Assembly: GCA_021811315.1 (NCBI GenBank)
Contig: JAJZPF010000003.1
Span: 62,001-126,000 of the forward strand
Direction: 5' to 3'
DNA from: a bacterium
GTDB taxonomy: Bacteria > Elusimicrobiota > Elusimicrobia > Elusimicrobiales > UBA9959
Length of the DNA stretch: 64,000 bases
Under the pieces are notes generated by a model. It had not been told where the DNA came from and ran no database searches. It saw nothing but the letters and a program-made list of their open reading frames with translations. A program made the translations under genes and the position numbers. Position 1 is the first letter of the stretch. Each line of letters opens with the position of its first letter. Of the stretch, positions 7,766 to 15,667 are shown in pieces.

Positions 7766-10393
7766 ATGCTTAAAAAACTCGTTGAAGCCATCATAGGCTC
7801 AAAAAGCTTGCGCTCCATGAAGACCATCCAGCCCCTGGTCGACCAGATAAACGCGCTCGAAGATGAAATTTCAAAACTTACTGACGCCGAACTGCGCGCC
7901 AAGACCGACGAATTCAAGGAAAGGCTCGCCAAGGGCGAGACCCTCGACGACCTGCTGCCCGAGGCCTTCGCCTGCGTGCGCGAGGCGTCGAAGCGCGTGC
8001 TGAAAATGCGCCACTACGACGTGCAGCTCATCGGCGGCATAGTGCTGCACCGCGGCAAGATAGCCGAGATGCGCACCGGCGAGGGCAAGACCCTGGTGTC
8101 CACCCTGCCCGCCTACCTCAACGCCCTCACCGGCAACGGCGTCCACATCGTCACCGTCAACGACTACCTGGCCAAGCGCGACAGCCAGTGGATGGGCCCG
8201 GTGCACGAATTCCTCGGCCTTACCGTAGGTTCCGTGCAGCACGACATGAAGAACGAAGAGCGCCGCGAGATGTACAACCGCGACATCACCTACATCACCA
8301 ATAACGAGGTCGGCTTCGACTATCTGCGCGACAATATGGTGATGGAGAAGGACGAGCGCGTGATGCGCAGCCGCAATTTCGCCATCATCGACGAAGTCGA
8401 CTCCATCCTGGTGGACGAGGCCCGGACCCCGCTGATCATCTCCGGCCCCGCCGAGGAATCCACCGACAAGTATTATATCGTGAACCGCGTCATCCCGCTG
8501 CTGACCCCCCGCTTCATCACCGAGAAAGAGGAGATCGAAGCCAAGCGCGACGGCGTGGACCTGGGCAAGGGCTTCGACGCCGTGGTGGACGAAAAGAGCC
8601 ACACCGCCACGCTCACCGAGGAAGGCGTGCACAAGGCCGAGAAGATCCTGGGCGTGGGCAATATCTACGACGACGTCAATTCCGAGTGGTCCCACCATAT
8701 CACGCAGGGCCTGCGCGCCCACCACCTGTTCCGCAAGGACGTGGAATACGTGGTGAAAGAGGGCGAGATCATGATCGTGGACGAGTTCACCGGCCGCCTG
8801 ATGCCGGGCCGCCGCTGGTCGGACGGCCTGCACCAGGCCATCGAGGCCAAGGAAAACCTCCGCATCAAAGAGGAAAACCAGACCCTCGCCACCATCACTT
8901 TCCAGAACTACTTCAAGCTCTACAATAAGCTGTCCGGCATGACCGGCACGGCCATGACCGAGGCGGACGAATTCTGGGAGATCTACCACCTGGAAGTGGT
9001 GGAGATCCCGCCGAACCGCCCCCTGGTCCGCAAGGACTCCCCCGACCGCATCTACCGCACCGAGCGCGAAAAGAACAACGCGATAGTGATGGAGATAGAG
9101 GAGCGCTGGCGCAAGGGCCAGCCGATGCTGGTGGGAACCCGGTCCATAGAAAAATCCGAGAAGTTCGCCACGATGCTGCGCACCAAGGGTATCCCGCACC
9201 AGGTCCTGAACGCGAAGTACCACGAGATGGAAGCCCAGATCATAGCCCAGGCCGGGCGCAAGGGCCAGGTGACCATCGCCACCAATATGGCCGGCCGCGG
9301 CACCGACATCGTGCTGGGCGGCAACCCGCCGCTGCCGGAAGAGCACGAATACGTCAGCGCCACCGGCGGCCTGTGCGTGATGGGCACCGAGCGCCACGAG
9401 AGCCGCCGCATCGACAACCAGCTGCGCGGCCGCTGCGCGCGACAGGGCGACCCCGGCTCCTCCGTTTTCTACGTTTCCCTCGAGGACGAGCTGATGCGGC
9501 TGTTCGGCTCCGAGCGCATCTCGATGATCATGGAGAAGCTCGGGATGGAAGAGGGCGAAGTCATCGAGTCCGCTCTGGTCAGCCGCCAGATCGAGGGCGC
9601 CCAGAAGCGCGTGGAGGGCATGAACTTCGACGCCCGCAAGCAGCTGCTTGACTACGACAACGTGATGAACAAGCAGCGCCTGGCGGTCTACGAGCTGCGC
9701 AACGCGGTGCTGGACGGCCAGGGCGTGCCCGAGCGCGTGAAGAGCATGATCCACGAGGCGGTGGAGGAGCAGCTTGACCTTAACGCCCCGCAGGACCAGG
9801 CTTCGCAGCTGTGGAACATGGAGGCGCTCGGTATTTATCTGAAGAAGATCGCCGGCTTCGACCTGGCCTATACGGCCGACGAGGTGCACGGGCTTACGCG
9901 GCCCGCGCTTTACGACGAGGTGATGAAGCGGGTGGACGCGGCCTACGCGGCGCGCTTCGAGGCTTTCGCTGAGCGGAACGTGGATTTCGCGGAGCTGCAG
10001 CGGGTGCTGCTGCTGCAGATCATGGACCATATCTGGAAGAACCACCTGTTCGAGCTGGACCACCTGAAGAAAGGCGTGGGCCTGCGCGCCTACGGGCAGA
10101 AGGACCCGCTGATCGAGTACCAGAAGGAGTCCTATTCTTTGTTCGAATCGATGCTGGCGCGCGTGCGCGACCAGATGGTGGAATATGTTTTCCGGATCCA
10201 GCTGCCGCCGCGCCCGGTGGCGCGCCCGGCGGTGACCGAGGTTTCCTCCGAGGAAGCCAAACCCAGGCCGCAGGCCCAGGCGCCGGCGCCGAAGCCGGCG
10301 AATAAATTCATAGATTCCAAGACGGGGCGCAATGATCCCTGCCCTTGCGGATCCGGGAAAAAATACAAGAAGTGCCACGGGGTTAACGGGTAG
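7766..10393 (+). CDS. secA: Preprotein translocase ATPase SecA
   Basis: SecA drives post-translational export through SecYEG by ATP hydrolysis at the inner membrane. The chosen start is ATG 7766 ([13 protein letters not shown]), the usual SecA N-terminus; a TTG at 7748 is in frame but less likely. Visible hallmarks are Walker A MRTGEGKT, the [19 protein letters not shown] helicase segment, the preprotein-binding insertion, [10 protein letters not shown] and the [15 protein letters not shown] motif VI. The C-terminus has the SecB/lipid-binding zinc motif [14 protein letters not shown]. At 875 residues it is normal length. Codon use is strongly G/C-ending, as expected for a highly expressed gene. 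A structured repeat starts immediately after its stop codon. Confidence 0.99.
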   Translation: MLKKLVEAIIGSKSLRSMKTIQPLVDQINALEDEISKLTDAELRAKTDEFKERLAKGETLDDLLPEAFACVREASKRVLKMRHYDVQLIGGIVLHRGKIAEMRTGEGKTLVSTLPAYLNALTGNGVHIVTVNDYLAKRDSQWMGPVHEFLGLTVGSVQHDMKNEERREMYNRDITYITNNEVGFDYLRDNMVMEKDERVMRSRNFAIIDEVDSILVDEARTPLIISGPAEESTDKYYIVNRVIPLLTPRFITEKEEIEAKRDGVDLGKGFDAVVDEKSHTATLTEEGVHKAEKILGVGNIYDDVNSEWSHHITQGLRAHHLFRKDVEYVVKEGEIMIVDEFTGRLMPGRRWSDGLHQAIEAKENLRIKEENQTLATITFQNYFKLYNKLSGMTGTAMTEADEFWEIYHLEVVEIPPNRPLVRKDSPDRIYRTEREKNNAIVMEIEERWRKGQPMLVGTRSIEKSEKFATMLRTKGIPHQVLNAKYHEMEAQIIAQAGRKGQVTIATNMAGRGTDIVLGGNPPLPEEHEYVSATGGLCVMGTERHESRRIDNQLRGRCARQGDPGSSVFYVSLEDELMRLFGSERISMIMEKLGMEEGEVIESALVSRQIEGAQKRVEGMNFDARKQLLDYDNVMNKQRLAVYELRNAVLDGQGVPERVKSMIHEAVEEQLDLNAPQDQASQLWNMEALGIYLKKIAGFDLAYTADEVHGLTRPALYDEVMKRVDAAYAARFEAFAERNVDFAELQRVLLLQIMDHIWKNHLFELDHLKKGVGLRAYGQKDPLIEYQKESYSLFESMLARVRDQMVEYVFRIQLPPRPVARPAVTEVSSEEAKPRPQAQAPAPKPANKFIDSKTGRNDPCPCGSGKKYKKCHGVNG

Positions 10394-10540
10394 GGCTGCC
10401 GAGGGGGGCGGAACGCAAAACGCGGTCGGCCACACCGTGGCCTCCCTCCTCCTCAGGGCAAGAAAGTGGCGGTGCGCCACGCGGCGCTATGCAAGCCTCG
10501 GCCTTCGGAAGGTTTTGCTAACCCGCCCCCCTCAGCAGCC
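10394..10540 (+). repeat. Structured dispersed repeat family 1, copy A
   Basis: The 16-bp ends pair (GGCTGCCGAGGGGGGC with GCCCCCCTCAGCAGCC, one mismatch). Inside are the conserved blocks GGAACGCAAAACGCG, GGCCACACCGTGGCCTC and GGTTTTGCTAACCC plus variable hairpins such as GTGGCG-GTG-CGCCAC. Copies B (58664-58803) and C (62007-62133, minus) keep the inner blocks but have different, still complementary, ends. It begins at the base after the secA stop codon and ends 37 bp before lnt. Confidence 0.9.
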
Positions 10541-10577
10541 TCAGAATTGCTTTAGGGGTTCCCGGAATAACTAAAAG

Positions 10578-12083
10578 ATGTTGAAGAAATTCCCTCCTGC
10601 GCTTTTGCCTCTCCTGACGGCGCTGCTGCTTATTCTCAGCTATCCCAGGTTTAACCAGGGGTGGCTGGCGTGGTTCGCGCTGGCGCCGCTTTCTTTTTAC
10701 ATACTCAAGTCTAAAACTTATAAAGCGGCGGCGGCGGGGGGGGCGGCCTGCGGTTTTGTTTTTTATTCCGGGATCCTTTACTGGATCTATCCTACTATGC
10801 GGGCGGGCGGGGTTAGTCCGGCGGTTTCGGCGCTTGGGCTGGCGCTGCTTAGTCTTGTTCTTTCGGCCGAGTTCGCGCTGGTCTCGGTGTATGGTTTCCG
10901 GCTGAAAAGGATAGGGGTGAAAAGGTGGCCGTATCTTTTCGCGCTTGGCTGGCTGCTTCTGGAGTACGGGAAGGTTTATCTAAGTCTTAAGGCCGTCTGG
11001 TTCCCCTGGTTCATGCTGGGGTATACGCAATGGGACTATGCGCCGCTTATACAGATCGCTTCGGTTACGGGGGTTTACGGTTTAAGCGCGGCTTTGTGTT
11101 TGTCCGGGGCGCTTCTCGGCTCTTTGTTCGCGCTTGAGGCTCCTTTACTTAAAAAAATATTGCGCTTCAGCCCGGCTGTGCTGATTTTTGCAGGTATCTT
11201 TCTCTTCGGTCGGCGGGAGCTTGCCCGGTCCGGGGATCTTCTTCCGGAAATGACGATAAAGGCCGCGCTGCTGCAGCCTTCCGTGGACCTTTACGCGAAG
11301 TGGGACGCCGCCCAGGCCGGGAGCGTCAAGGCTAATATCGAAGGCCTGCTGGGGGAAGTGAAAGGCGCGGACCTGGTGGTCTGGCCGGAGAACGCTCTGC
11401 CCTGCTGGCTGGACGGGCCGGGCTGCTACGACTGGCTTAAAGCGGCGGTTTCATCCGGTACGGCCGCCGGCAATTTTGTCGGGTCTGTTTCCAGGGACGG
11501 CGGCCAGTATGTCTCGGCTTTCCTGCTGGACGGGAAAGGCGCTATTACGGCCTCCTATAATAAGCGGCAGCTCGTGCCTTTCGGGGAATATGTCCCGCTC
11601 AGGGATCTTCTCGGGAAATATATAAAGCCGGTGGCCGCGCTGGGCGAATTCCTGCCCGGAGACCCGGAGCAGAAGCTGTTCGACTTTCAAGGGACTAAGC
11701 TGGGGACCGCGATCTGCTACGAATCCATCTTCCCTTACCTTTTCGCCGGGGATACTCGCGCCGGGGCCGGCCTTTTCGTGAATATCACTAATGACGGCTG
11801 GTACCTGGACACGGCCGCGCCCTACCAGCATTTTATAGCCAATATTTTCAGGGCCGTGGAGAACCGGCGCGCGGTCTTGCGCGCGGCGAACAACGGGATC
11901 TCGGCCATGATAGACCCCTGGGGCAGGGTGCGGGCGAAAACCAGGCTGAACGAGCGGACGGTCCTCTATGTTTCCGCCCCGGTTTACTCCGCGCAGGCCC
12001 TCTTCCCGCTTTACGGCCACTGGGCCGCCGCGGCGGCGCTGCTTATCGTTTCGGCTTTCCTGATCGCGGTCGTCTTTCTTTGA
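10578..12083 (+). CDS. lnt: Apolipoprotein N-acyltransferase
   Basis: Lnt adds the third acyl chain to the N-terminal Cys of lipoproteins, using phospholipid as donor, in the inner membrane with a periplasmic active site. The N-terminal ~210 residues are a run of membrane helices. The nitrilase-like domain follows with the Glu-Lys-Cys triad: Glu271 (VVWPENALP), Lys329 (YNKRQLVPFGEY) and Cys380 (GTAICYESIF). A last C-terminal helix is present. Length (501) is normal. The gene ends in a TGATG overlap with the downstream deacetylase-like gene, which implies translational coupling. Its presence supports a two-membrane cell envelope. Confidence 0.97.
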   Translation: MLKKFPPALLPLLTALLLILSYPRFNQGWLAWFALAPLSFYILKSKTYKAAAAGGAACGFVFYSGILYWIYPTMRAGGVSPAVSALGLALLSLVLSAEFALVSVYGFRLKRIGVKRWPYLFALGWLLLEYGKVYLSLKAVWFPWFMLGYTQWDYAPLIQIASVTGVYGLSAALCLSGALLGSLFALEAPLLKKILRFSPAVLIFAGIFLFGRRELARSGDLLPEMTIKAALLQPSVDLYAKWDAAQAGSVKANIEGLLGEVKGADLVVWPENALPCWLDGPGCYDWLKAAVSSGTAAGNFVGSVSRDGGQYVSAFLLDGKGAITASYNKRQLVPFGEYVPLRDLLGKYIKPVAALGEFLPGDPEQKLFDFQGTKLGTAICYESIFPYLFAGDTRAGAGLFVNITNDGWYLDTAAPYQHFIANIFRAVENRRAVLRAANNGISAMIDPWGRVRAKTRLNERTVLYVSAPVYSAQALFPLYGHWAAAAALLIVSAFLIAVVFL

Positions 12084-12973
12084 TGAAAATAGTCTTTTCC
12101 AAATATTATACGGCGAGAAGCCCCGGGCACGTTTTCAGGGCGGATAAGTTCGAGGCCGCGCTGAAGCTCCTTCTGAAAGAGGGCGTGGTCCTGAAAAAGG
12201 ACGTGCTCGCGCCGGGGGCTCCTTCGAGAGCCGACCTGCTCCTGGCCCATAGTCCCGGCTGGGTTAATAAAAATCTGGGCTTCAAATTCACCGCGGAGGA
12301 CGGCGCGAGGGCGGAGATAAAGATCACCCGGGGCGTGGCCCGCGCGCATTTGATGAGCGTCGGCGGAACGATCCTGGCGGCCCGGCTGGCGCTTAAAAAC
12401 GGGATAGGAGTGAATTGCGGCGGCGGCTCCCATCACGCCTTCAGGGACCACGGCGAAGGGTTCTGCCTTTTGAACGATATAGCGGTGGCCGTGAAAATAC
12501 TCCTTAAAGAGCGGCGCATAAAGCGCGCGATGGTGATCGACCTGGACGCGCACCAGGGCAACGGGACGGCCTCCATCTTCGGCGGCGATAAAAAAGTTTT
12601 CACCTTCTCGATGCACGGCGCGGGGATCTACCCGGAGAAAAAAGAAAAGAGCACTTTGGATATCGGGCTGCGTCCCCGCACGGGCGACGCCGCGTATCTC
12701 GCCGTTCTCGGGCGGGAGCTGCCCCGGGCGCTGGATAAGTTCAGGCCGGACCTCGCCGTCTATGTCGCGGGCGCGGATATCTACAGGGGCGACTTGCTGG
12801 GCGGGCTGGGGCTTACCGTGGGGGGGATAAAAAAGCGCGACGCTTTAGTCTTCGGCGAGTGCCGCGGGCGCGGCGTGCCGGCGGCGGTCGTCCTCAGCGG
12901 CGGCTACGCGAAGAAATTTTCAGATACCGTCCGCATCCACGCGAATACGGTAAAAGCCGCGAAAACAGGATAG
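12083..12973 (+). CDS. Histone-deacetylase-family amidohydrolase
   Basis: Starts at the ATG inside TGATG, overlapping the lnt stop by one base. The protein has the deacetylase/arginase-fold signatures: tandem His117-His118 in GGGSHHAFRDHGEGFCLLND, zinc ligands Asp155 and His157 in VIDLDAHQGNG, the FSMHG strand, AGADIYRGDLLGGL with the third ligand Asp, and a LSGGY loop near the end. Bacterial members deacetylate acetyl-lysine, acetoin-utilisation proteins or polyamines; the substrate here cannot be told. At ~297 residues it is a compact single-domain enzyme. Linkage to lnt looks like chromosomal convenience rather than a shared pathway. Confidence 0.9.
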   Translation: MKIVFSKYYTARSPGHVFRADKFEAALKLLLKEGVVLKKDVLAPGAPSRADLLLAHSPGWVNKNLGFKFTAEDGARAEIKITRGVARAHLMSVGGTILAARLALKNGIGVNCGGGSHHAFRDHGEGFCLLNDIAVAVKILLKERRIKRAMVIDLDAHQGNGTASIFGGDKKVFTFSMHGAGIYPEKKEKSTLDIGLRPRTGDAAYLAVLGRELPRALDKFRPDLAVYVAGADIYRGDLLGGLGLTVGGIKKRDALVFGECRGRGVPAAVVLSGGYAKKFSDTVRIHANTVKAAKTG

Positions 12974-12992
12974 TTCACGCGGTGAGAATAAA

Positions 12993-13024
12993 AACAGCCG
13001 GCTTTCGGCCGGCTGTTCCGCGCT
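12993..13024 (-). terminator. Intrinsic terminator of the exported protein at 13036
   Basis: A 10-bp perfect stem (AACAGCCGGC / GCCGGCTGTT) with a TTTCG loop is followed on the minus strand by a T run. It lies just after the stop of the leftward gene at 13036 and also closes off the rightward deacetylase gene. Confidence 0.85.
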
Positions 13025-13035
13025 AAGGCTTGCTG

Positions 13036-13869
13036 TTACCAGCCCATCTTGAACTTGAAGTTGTGGGTTCCGTTCACGGGGTCGGTCAGCCACTGGCCGT
13101 CCACCACAACCGCTATTTCCTGGCGGAAGTTGTAGCCGTAGCCGATATGGCTCTGCGAGAGCTCCACGCGCTGGGCCTGCGCCTGGTAGGACAGCGGGCC
13201 GTGGCCGTAAGAGCCGGGGGGGACCAGTTTCAAGTCCAGTTCCTGTTTCTCGAACAGGGAGTTCGCGGCTATATTGGAGCTGTCATAATAGTTCATTATC
13301 ACGGCGCGCACTTTTTCGGCCCCGGTAAAACCCATGCCGGGCTTTACTACCGTTACCCAAAGAGGGGAGGCGATGATCTCGGCGCCAAGGCTGAGCGGGC
13401 TGTAGTCCACCACTATCTTAGTCCCGTCGGAGGCGGTGAATTTGGCCTGTTTCCAGTTTAGATCCGCCTTCGTCGCTTCTTTGGGTACCCGGGGATAAAC
13501 CTTGAGGTCCATATAGCTGGGATTGTCGCCCGGGTCCTGGTAGAACAGGTCTTTGACCTTCTCGTATTCGGCCCAGTTCTGGAATTCTACCCAGAGGCCG
13601 TAGCCGCCTTTAGGCTCGTTAAGCAGGCCTACTTTCGCCTTTAGGCCGTAGCCTTTCAGGTCCTTGCGCAGGGTCGAGGCGGCTTCGAGGGCGAACTGCA
13701 TATCGGCCGGGACGACCGGCTGCGGGATATTGTTGTGCTGCTGGTTTATCTGCGCCAGGATGGCGCCTGCGTCTATGGGGGGGAGCTGGGGGGCCCGGCC
13801 AGGGGCGTCCGCGGCCAGAAGCGGCGCCGCTATGGAAAGTGTTATGAGAAAAGCCGATAATTTTTTCAT
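13036..13869 (-). CDS. Exported protein of unknown function
   Basis: A 277-residue protein with a signal peptide (MKKLSAFLITLSIAAPLLAA). It has no Cys in the mature region and no recognised motif. The middle has alternating hydrophobic strands (KIVVDYSPLSLGAEI, LWVTVVKPG, RAVIMNYY), suggesting a beta-sandwich-like secreted protein. It is divergent from the C11 peptidase gene at 14251, and both lie next to AGGCC motifs. Its promoter carries the TAAGCCTC block at the same spacing as two other exported-protein genes (43184 and 48825), so it is likely part of a co-regulated secreted set. Confidence 0.7.
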   Translation of the reverse strand: MKKLSAFLITLSIAAPLLAADAPGRAPQLPPIDAGAILAQINQQHNNIPQPVVPADMQFALEAASTLRKDLKGYGLKAKVGLLNEPKGGYGLWVEFQNWAEYEKVKDLFYQDPGDNPSYMDLKVYPRVPKEATKADLNWKQAKFTASDGTKIVVDYSPLSLGAEIIASPLWVTVVKPGMGFTGAEKVRAVIMNYYDSSNIAANSLFEKQELDLKLVPPGSYGHGPLSYQAQAQRVELSQSHIGYGYNFRQEIAVVVDGQWLTDPVNGTHNFKFKMGW

Positions 13870-13902
13870 TTAATGCCTCCGTGTCTCCTGCCTGCTTCCC
13901 AC

Positions 13903-13939
13903 AGTTTCTCAAATATACGCGGCTTTTTATAGAGGCTTA
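13903..13939 (-). promoter_or_regulatory. Promoter with TAAGCCTC block
   Basis: On the minus strand: TAAGCCTCTATA (13928-13939), exactly 19 bp, then GAAACT (13903-13908), 33 bp before the ATG. The same arrangement, with TTAGCCTCATGT and TAAACT or TAGACT, occurs at 43077-43113 and 48881-48917. The block overlaps TTAGGGCCCTTTG (13937-13949). Confidence 0.55.
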
Positions 13940-13961
13940 GGGCCCTTTGCGCCCAAGTAAA

Positions 13962-13984
13962 AAGGCCCCCGCCCGCGGGGCCAT
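13962..13984 (-). terminator. Hairpin with T tract upstream of the 13036 promoter
   Basis: GGCCCC and GGGGCC arms around a G/C-rich loop, followed on the minus strand by a T5 run. No leftward gene ends here. It may insulate the divergent region or act as an attenuator if a more distant promoter reads leftward. Confidence 0.5.
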
Positions 13985-13999
13985 CCGGCCCGGCCGTTA

Positions 14000-14199
14000 G
14001 ACTAATGTCATAGGCCCTTTAGTCGGAGCCGCGTAAACAAGTTAAAAGATACGAATTAAATATCTGCGCGAAAAATAGTAGTTCTCCTATGAAGCCTTGA
14101 CAGGTCCATAGGCCTTAAGGCCCAAAAAGCAATAGGCCTAAAGACTTTCGCTTGACTAGGCCCTTTGGTCTTGATTATAATCAAGATAGAGATTAAACT
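14000..14199 (+). promoter_or_regulatory. AGGCC motif cluster and two overlapping promoters of the C11 peptidase gene
   Basis: Four AGGCC-type motifs lie here: TAGGCCCTTTAGTC (14011), the 12-bp palindrome GGCCTTAAGGCC (14111), TAGGCCTAAAGAC (14133) and TAGGCCCTTTGGTC (14157). One promoter reads TTGACT (14152), 18 bp, TATAAT (14176). A second reads TTGATT (14171), 17 bp, TAAACT (14194). The 16-bp perfect palindrome CTTGATTATAATCAAG (14170-14185) covers the first -10 and the second -35, so a protein bound there would affect both. Confidence 0.6.
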
Positions 14200-14250
14200 C
14201 TAAGTGTAGCGCACACTACACAAGACCAAACCGCAGTACGGGAGGCAGTA

Positions 14251-15498
14251 ATGTTAAGGAAAGCAACCGCAGCGTTAGCCATAATCGCCGCAGTCTCCGC
14301 CCAGGTGTCAGCAATATCTTTTGACACGCTCAACAAAACCACCCTGCAGGATGAGATCTCAGCTCTCGAGCTGAGCGTTCCCCAGCCTGCCACCGCAGTT
14401 GAAAAGGCCGCCACCGACAAAGAATGGACCATCATGGTCTTCGTGAACGGCAAGAACAACCTTGAGCCGTATGCGCTTAAAGACATGAACGAGATGGAGA
14501 TGATAGGCTCCTCCGACAAGGTCAATATAGTGACCGAAGTGGGCCGCATCGCCGGTTACGACTCCACTGACGGCGACTGGAAGACCGCCCGCCGCTACCT
14601 TGTGAAGAAAGACAATGATACTAAGAAGATATCTTCTCCTATAGTGCAGGAGCTTGCCAAAGTCGACATGGGCGACTACAAACACCTGGTGGAGTTCACC
14701 AAGTGGGCCCAGGCCGCCTACCCTGCCAAGCATTATATGCTGATAGTCTGGAACCACGGCGCGGGCTGGATAAAATCCCGCGGGATGGAAGCCGCCAAGG
14801 GCATCTCCTACGATGACCAGACCGGCAACCACATCACCACCCCCCAGCTGGGCCTGGCGATGAAAGCCATCGGCAAAATAGACGTGATCGGCACCGACGC
14901 CTGCCTCATGCAGATGCCGGAAGTGAACTACGAGATCAAAGACTACGTCGACTACATAGTGGCCTCCGAAGAGACCGAGCCCGGCGACGGTTATACCTAT
15001 AACACCTTCCTCGGCCCCGTGGTCGCGAAGCCCACGATGAGCGCCAAAGAAGTCGGCGCGCAGGCCGTGAACGCCTACGCCGACCATTACGGCACCCAGG
15101 ACCACACCCAGAGCCTGGTGGACGCTTCCGCGATGAACGGCCTCATGCCCCTGGTCAACAAGTTCGTGGCCGCCGCGATGGCCGCCAACGAGAAAGACCT
15201 GGTCAAGTCCGCCCTCGGCAGCGCGCAGTCCTACGCTTATGCCGAGAACAAGGATATGTGGCACTTCCTGAGCCTCTACGCCGCTTCCTCCAAGGACGCG
15301 AACGTGAAAGCCGCCGCGAAGTCCCTGCAGGATTATATCACCGGCAAACTGGTGCTGGTTAACCGCGCGAACAGCACCTATAGCGACTCGCATGGCCTGG
15401 CCGTGTATATGCCCAACTACACTAACTCCTCCTATGCCGCCCTGGCCTGGTCCAGGGACGGTCAGTGGGACGAGTTCATCGCCTGGTATACGAAATAA
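14251..15498 (+). CDS. Exported C11 (clostripain-like) cysteine peptidase, paralog 1
   Basis: A 415-residue protein with a signal peptide (MLRKATAALAIIAAVSAQVSA). The C11 peptidase core starts at EWTIMVFVNGKNNLEPYALK (about residue 71). The catalytic dyad is His169 (VWNHGAGW) and Cys218 (GTDACLMQM), followed by the ASEETEPGDGYTY loop that usually shapes the S1 pocket. Clan-CD enzymes of this family cleave after Arg or Lys and often self-process. The gene has a GGAGG-type site, its own promoter cluster and a terminator. The paralog at 15668 is about 170 bp downstream. The likely role is extracellular or periplasmic protein breakdown or maturation. Confidence 0.9.
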   Translation: MLRKATAALAIIAAVSAQVSAISFDTLNKTTLQDEISALELSVPQPATAVEKAATDKEWTIMVFVNGKNNLEPYALKDMNEMEMIGSSDKVNIVTEVGRIAGYDSTDGDWKTARRYLVKKDNDTKKISSPIVQELAKVDMGDYKHLVEFTKWAQAAYPAKHYMLIVWNHGAGWIKSRGMEAAKGISYDDQTGNHITTPQLGLAMKAIGKIDVIGTDACLMQMPEVNYEIKDYVDYIVASEETEPGDGYTYNTFLGPVVAKPTMSAKEVGAQAVNAYADHYGTQDHTQSLVDASAMNGLMPLVNKFVAAAMAANEKDLVKSALGSAQSYAYAENKDMWHFLSLYAASSKDANVKAAAKSLQDYITGKLVLVNRANSTYSDSHGLAVYMPNYTNSSYAALAWSRDGQWDEFIAWYTK

Positions 15499-15520
15499 GC
15501 TGTCAGTCAGCTGAATCGGA

Positions 15521-15551
15521 GGGCCGGCTTAACCGCCGGCCCTTCTTTTTT
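15521..15551 (+). terminator. Intrinsic terminator of C11 paralog 1
   Basis: A perfect 8-bp stem GGGCCGGC / GCCGGCCC with a six-base loop and a T-rich tail, 22 bp after the stop. Confidence 0.92.
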
Positions 15552-15557
15552 GCTCTC

Positions 15558-15625
15558 TAGGCCCAAGGGCCTATAAAACTCAGGGTCCCCCGTACCTTGT
15601 AGGATATCTCCGGGCAGGCTAAACT
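15558..15625 (+). promoter_or_regulatory. AGGCC palindrome and promoter of C11 paralog 2
   Basis: TAGGCCCAAGGGCCTA (15558-15573) is an inverted repeat with 7-bp arms and a 2-bp centre. The promoter TTGTAG (15597-15602), 17 bp, TAAACT (15620-15625) follows. Transcription would begin about 35 bp before the ATG at 15668. Confidence 0.6.
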
Positions 15626-15667
15626 ATGTATATGAAACGCAACATCTGCAAAGTCCTGGAGGTCTCC

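Noticed and set aside
7871-10480. Long minus-strand open frame over secA (869 codons)
   Set aside because: It is antisense to a certain gene; high G+C codon use leaves reverse frames open. The His/Leu/Gly-rich translation has no motifs.
10394-10540. Integron attC site
   Set aside because: The pairing with variable arms recalls attC, but the conserved RYYYAAC / GTTRRRY end boxes are absent and the conserved sequence is in the middle. No integron integrase is present.
10332-10574. Small protein containing GTQNA(V/F)GHTVASL, also at 58627-58836 and 61878-62147
   Set aside because: The similar translations arise because all three read through repeat family 1; no ribosome-binding sites or native N-termini.
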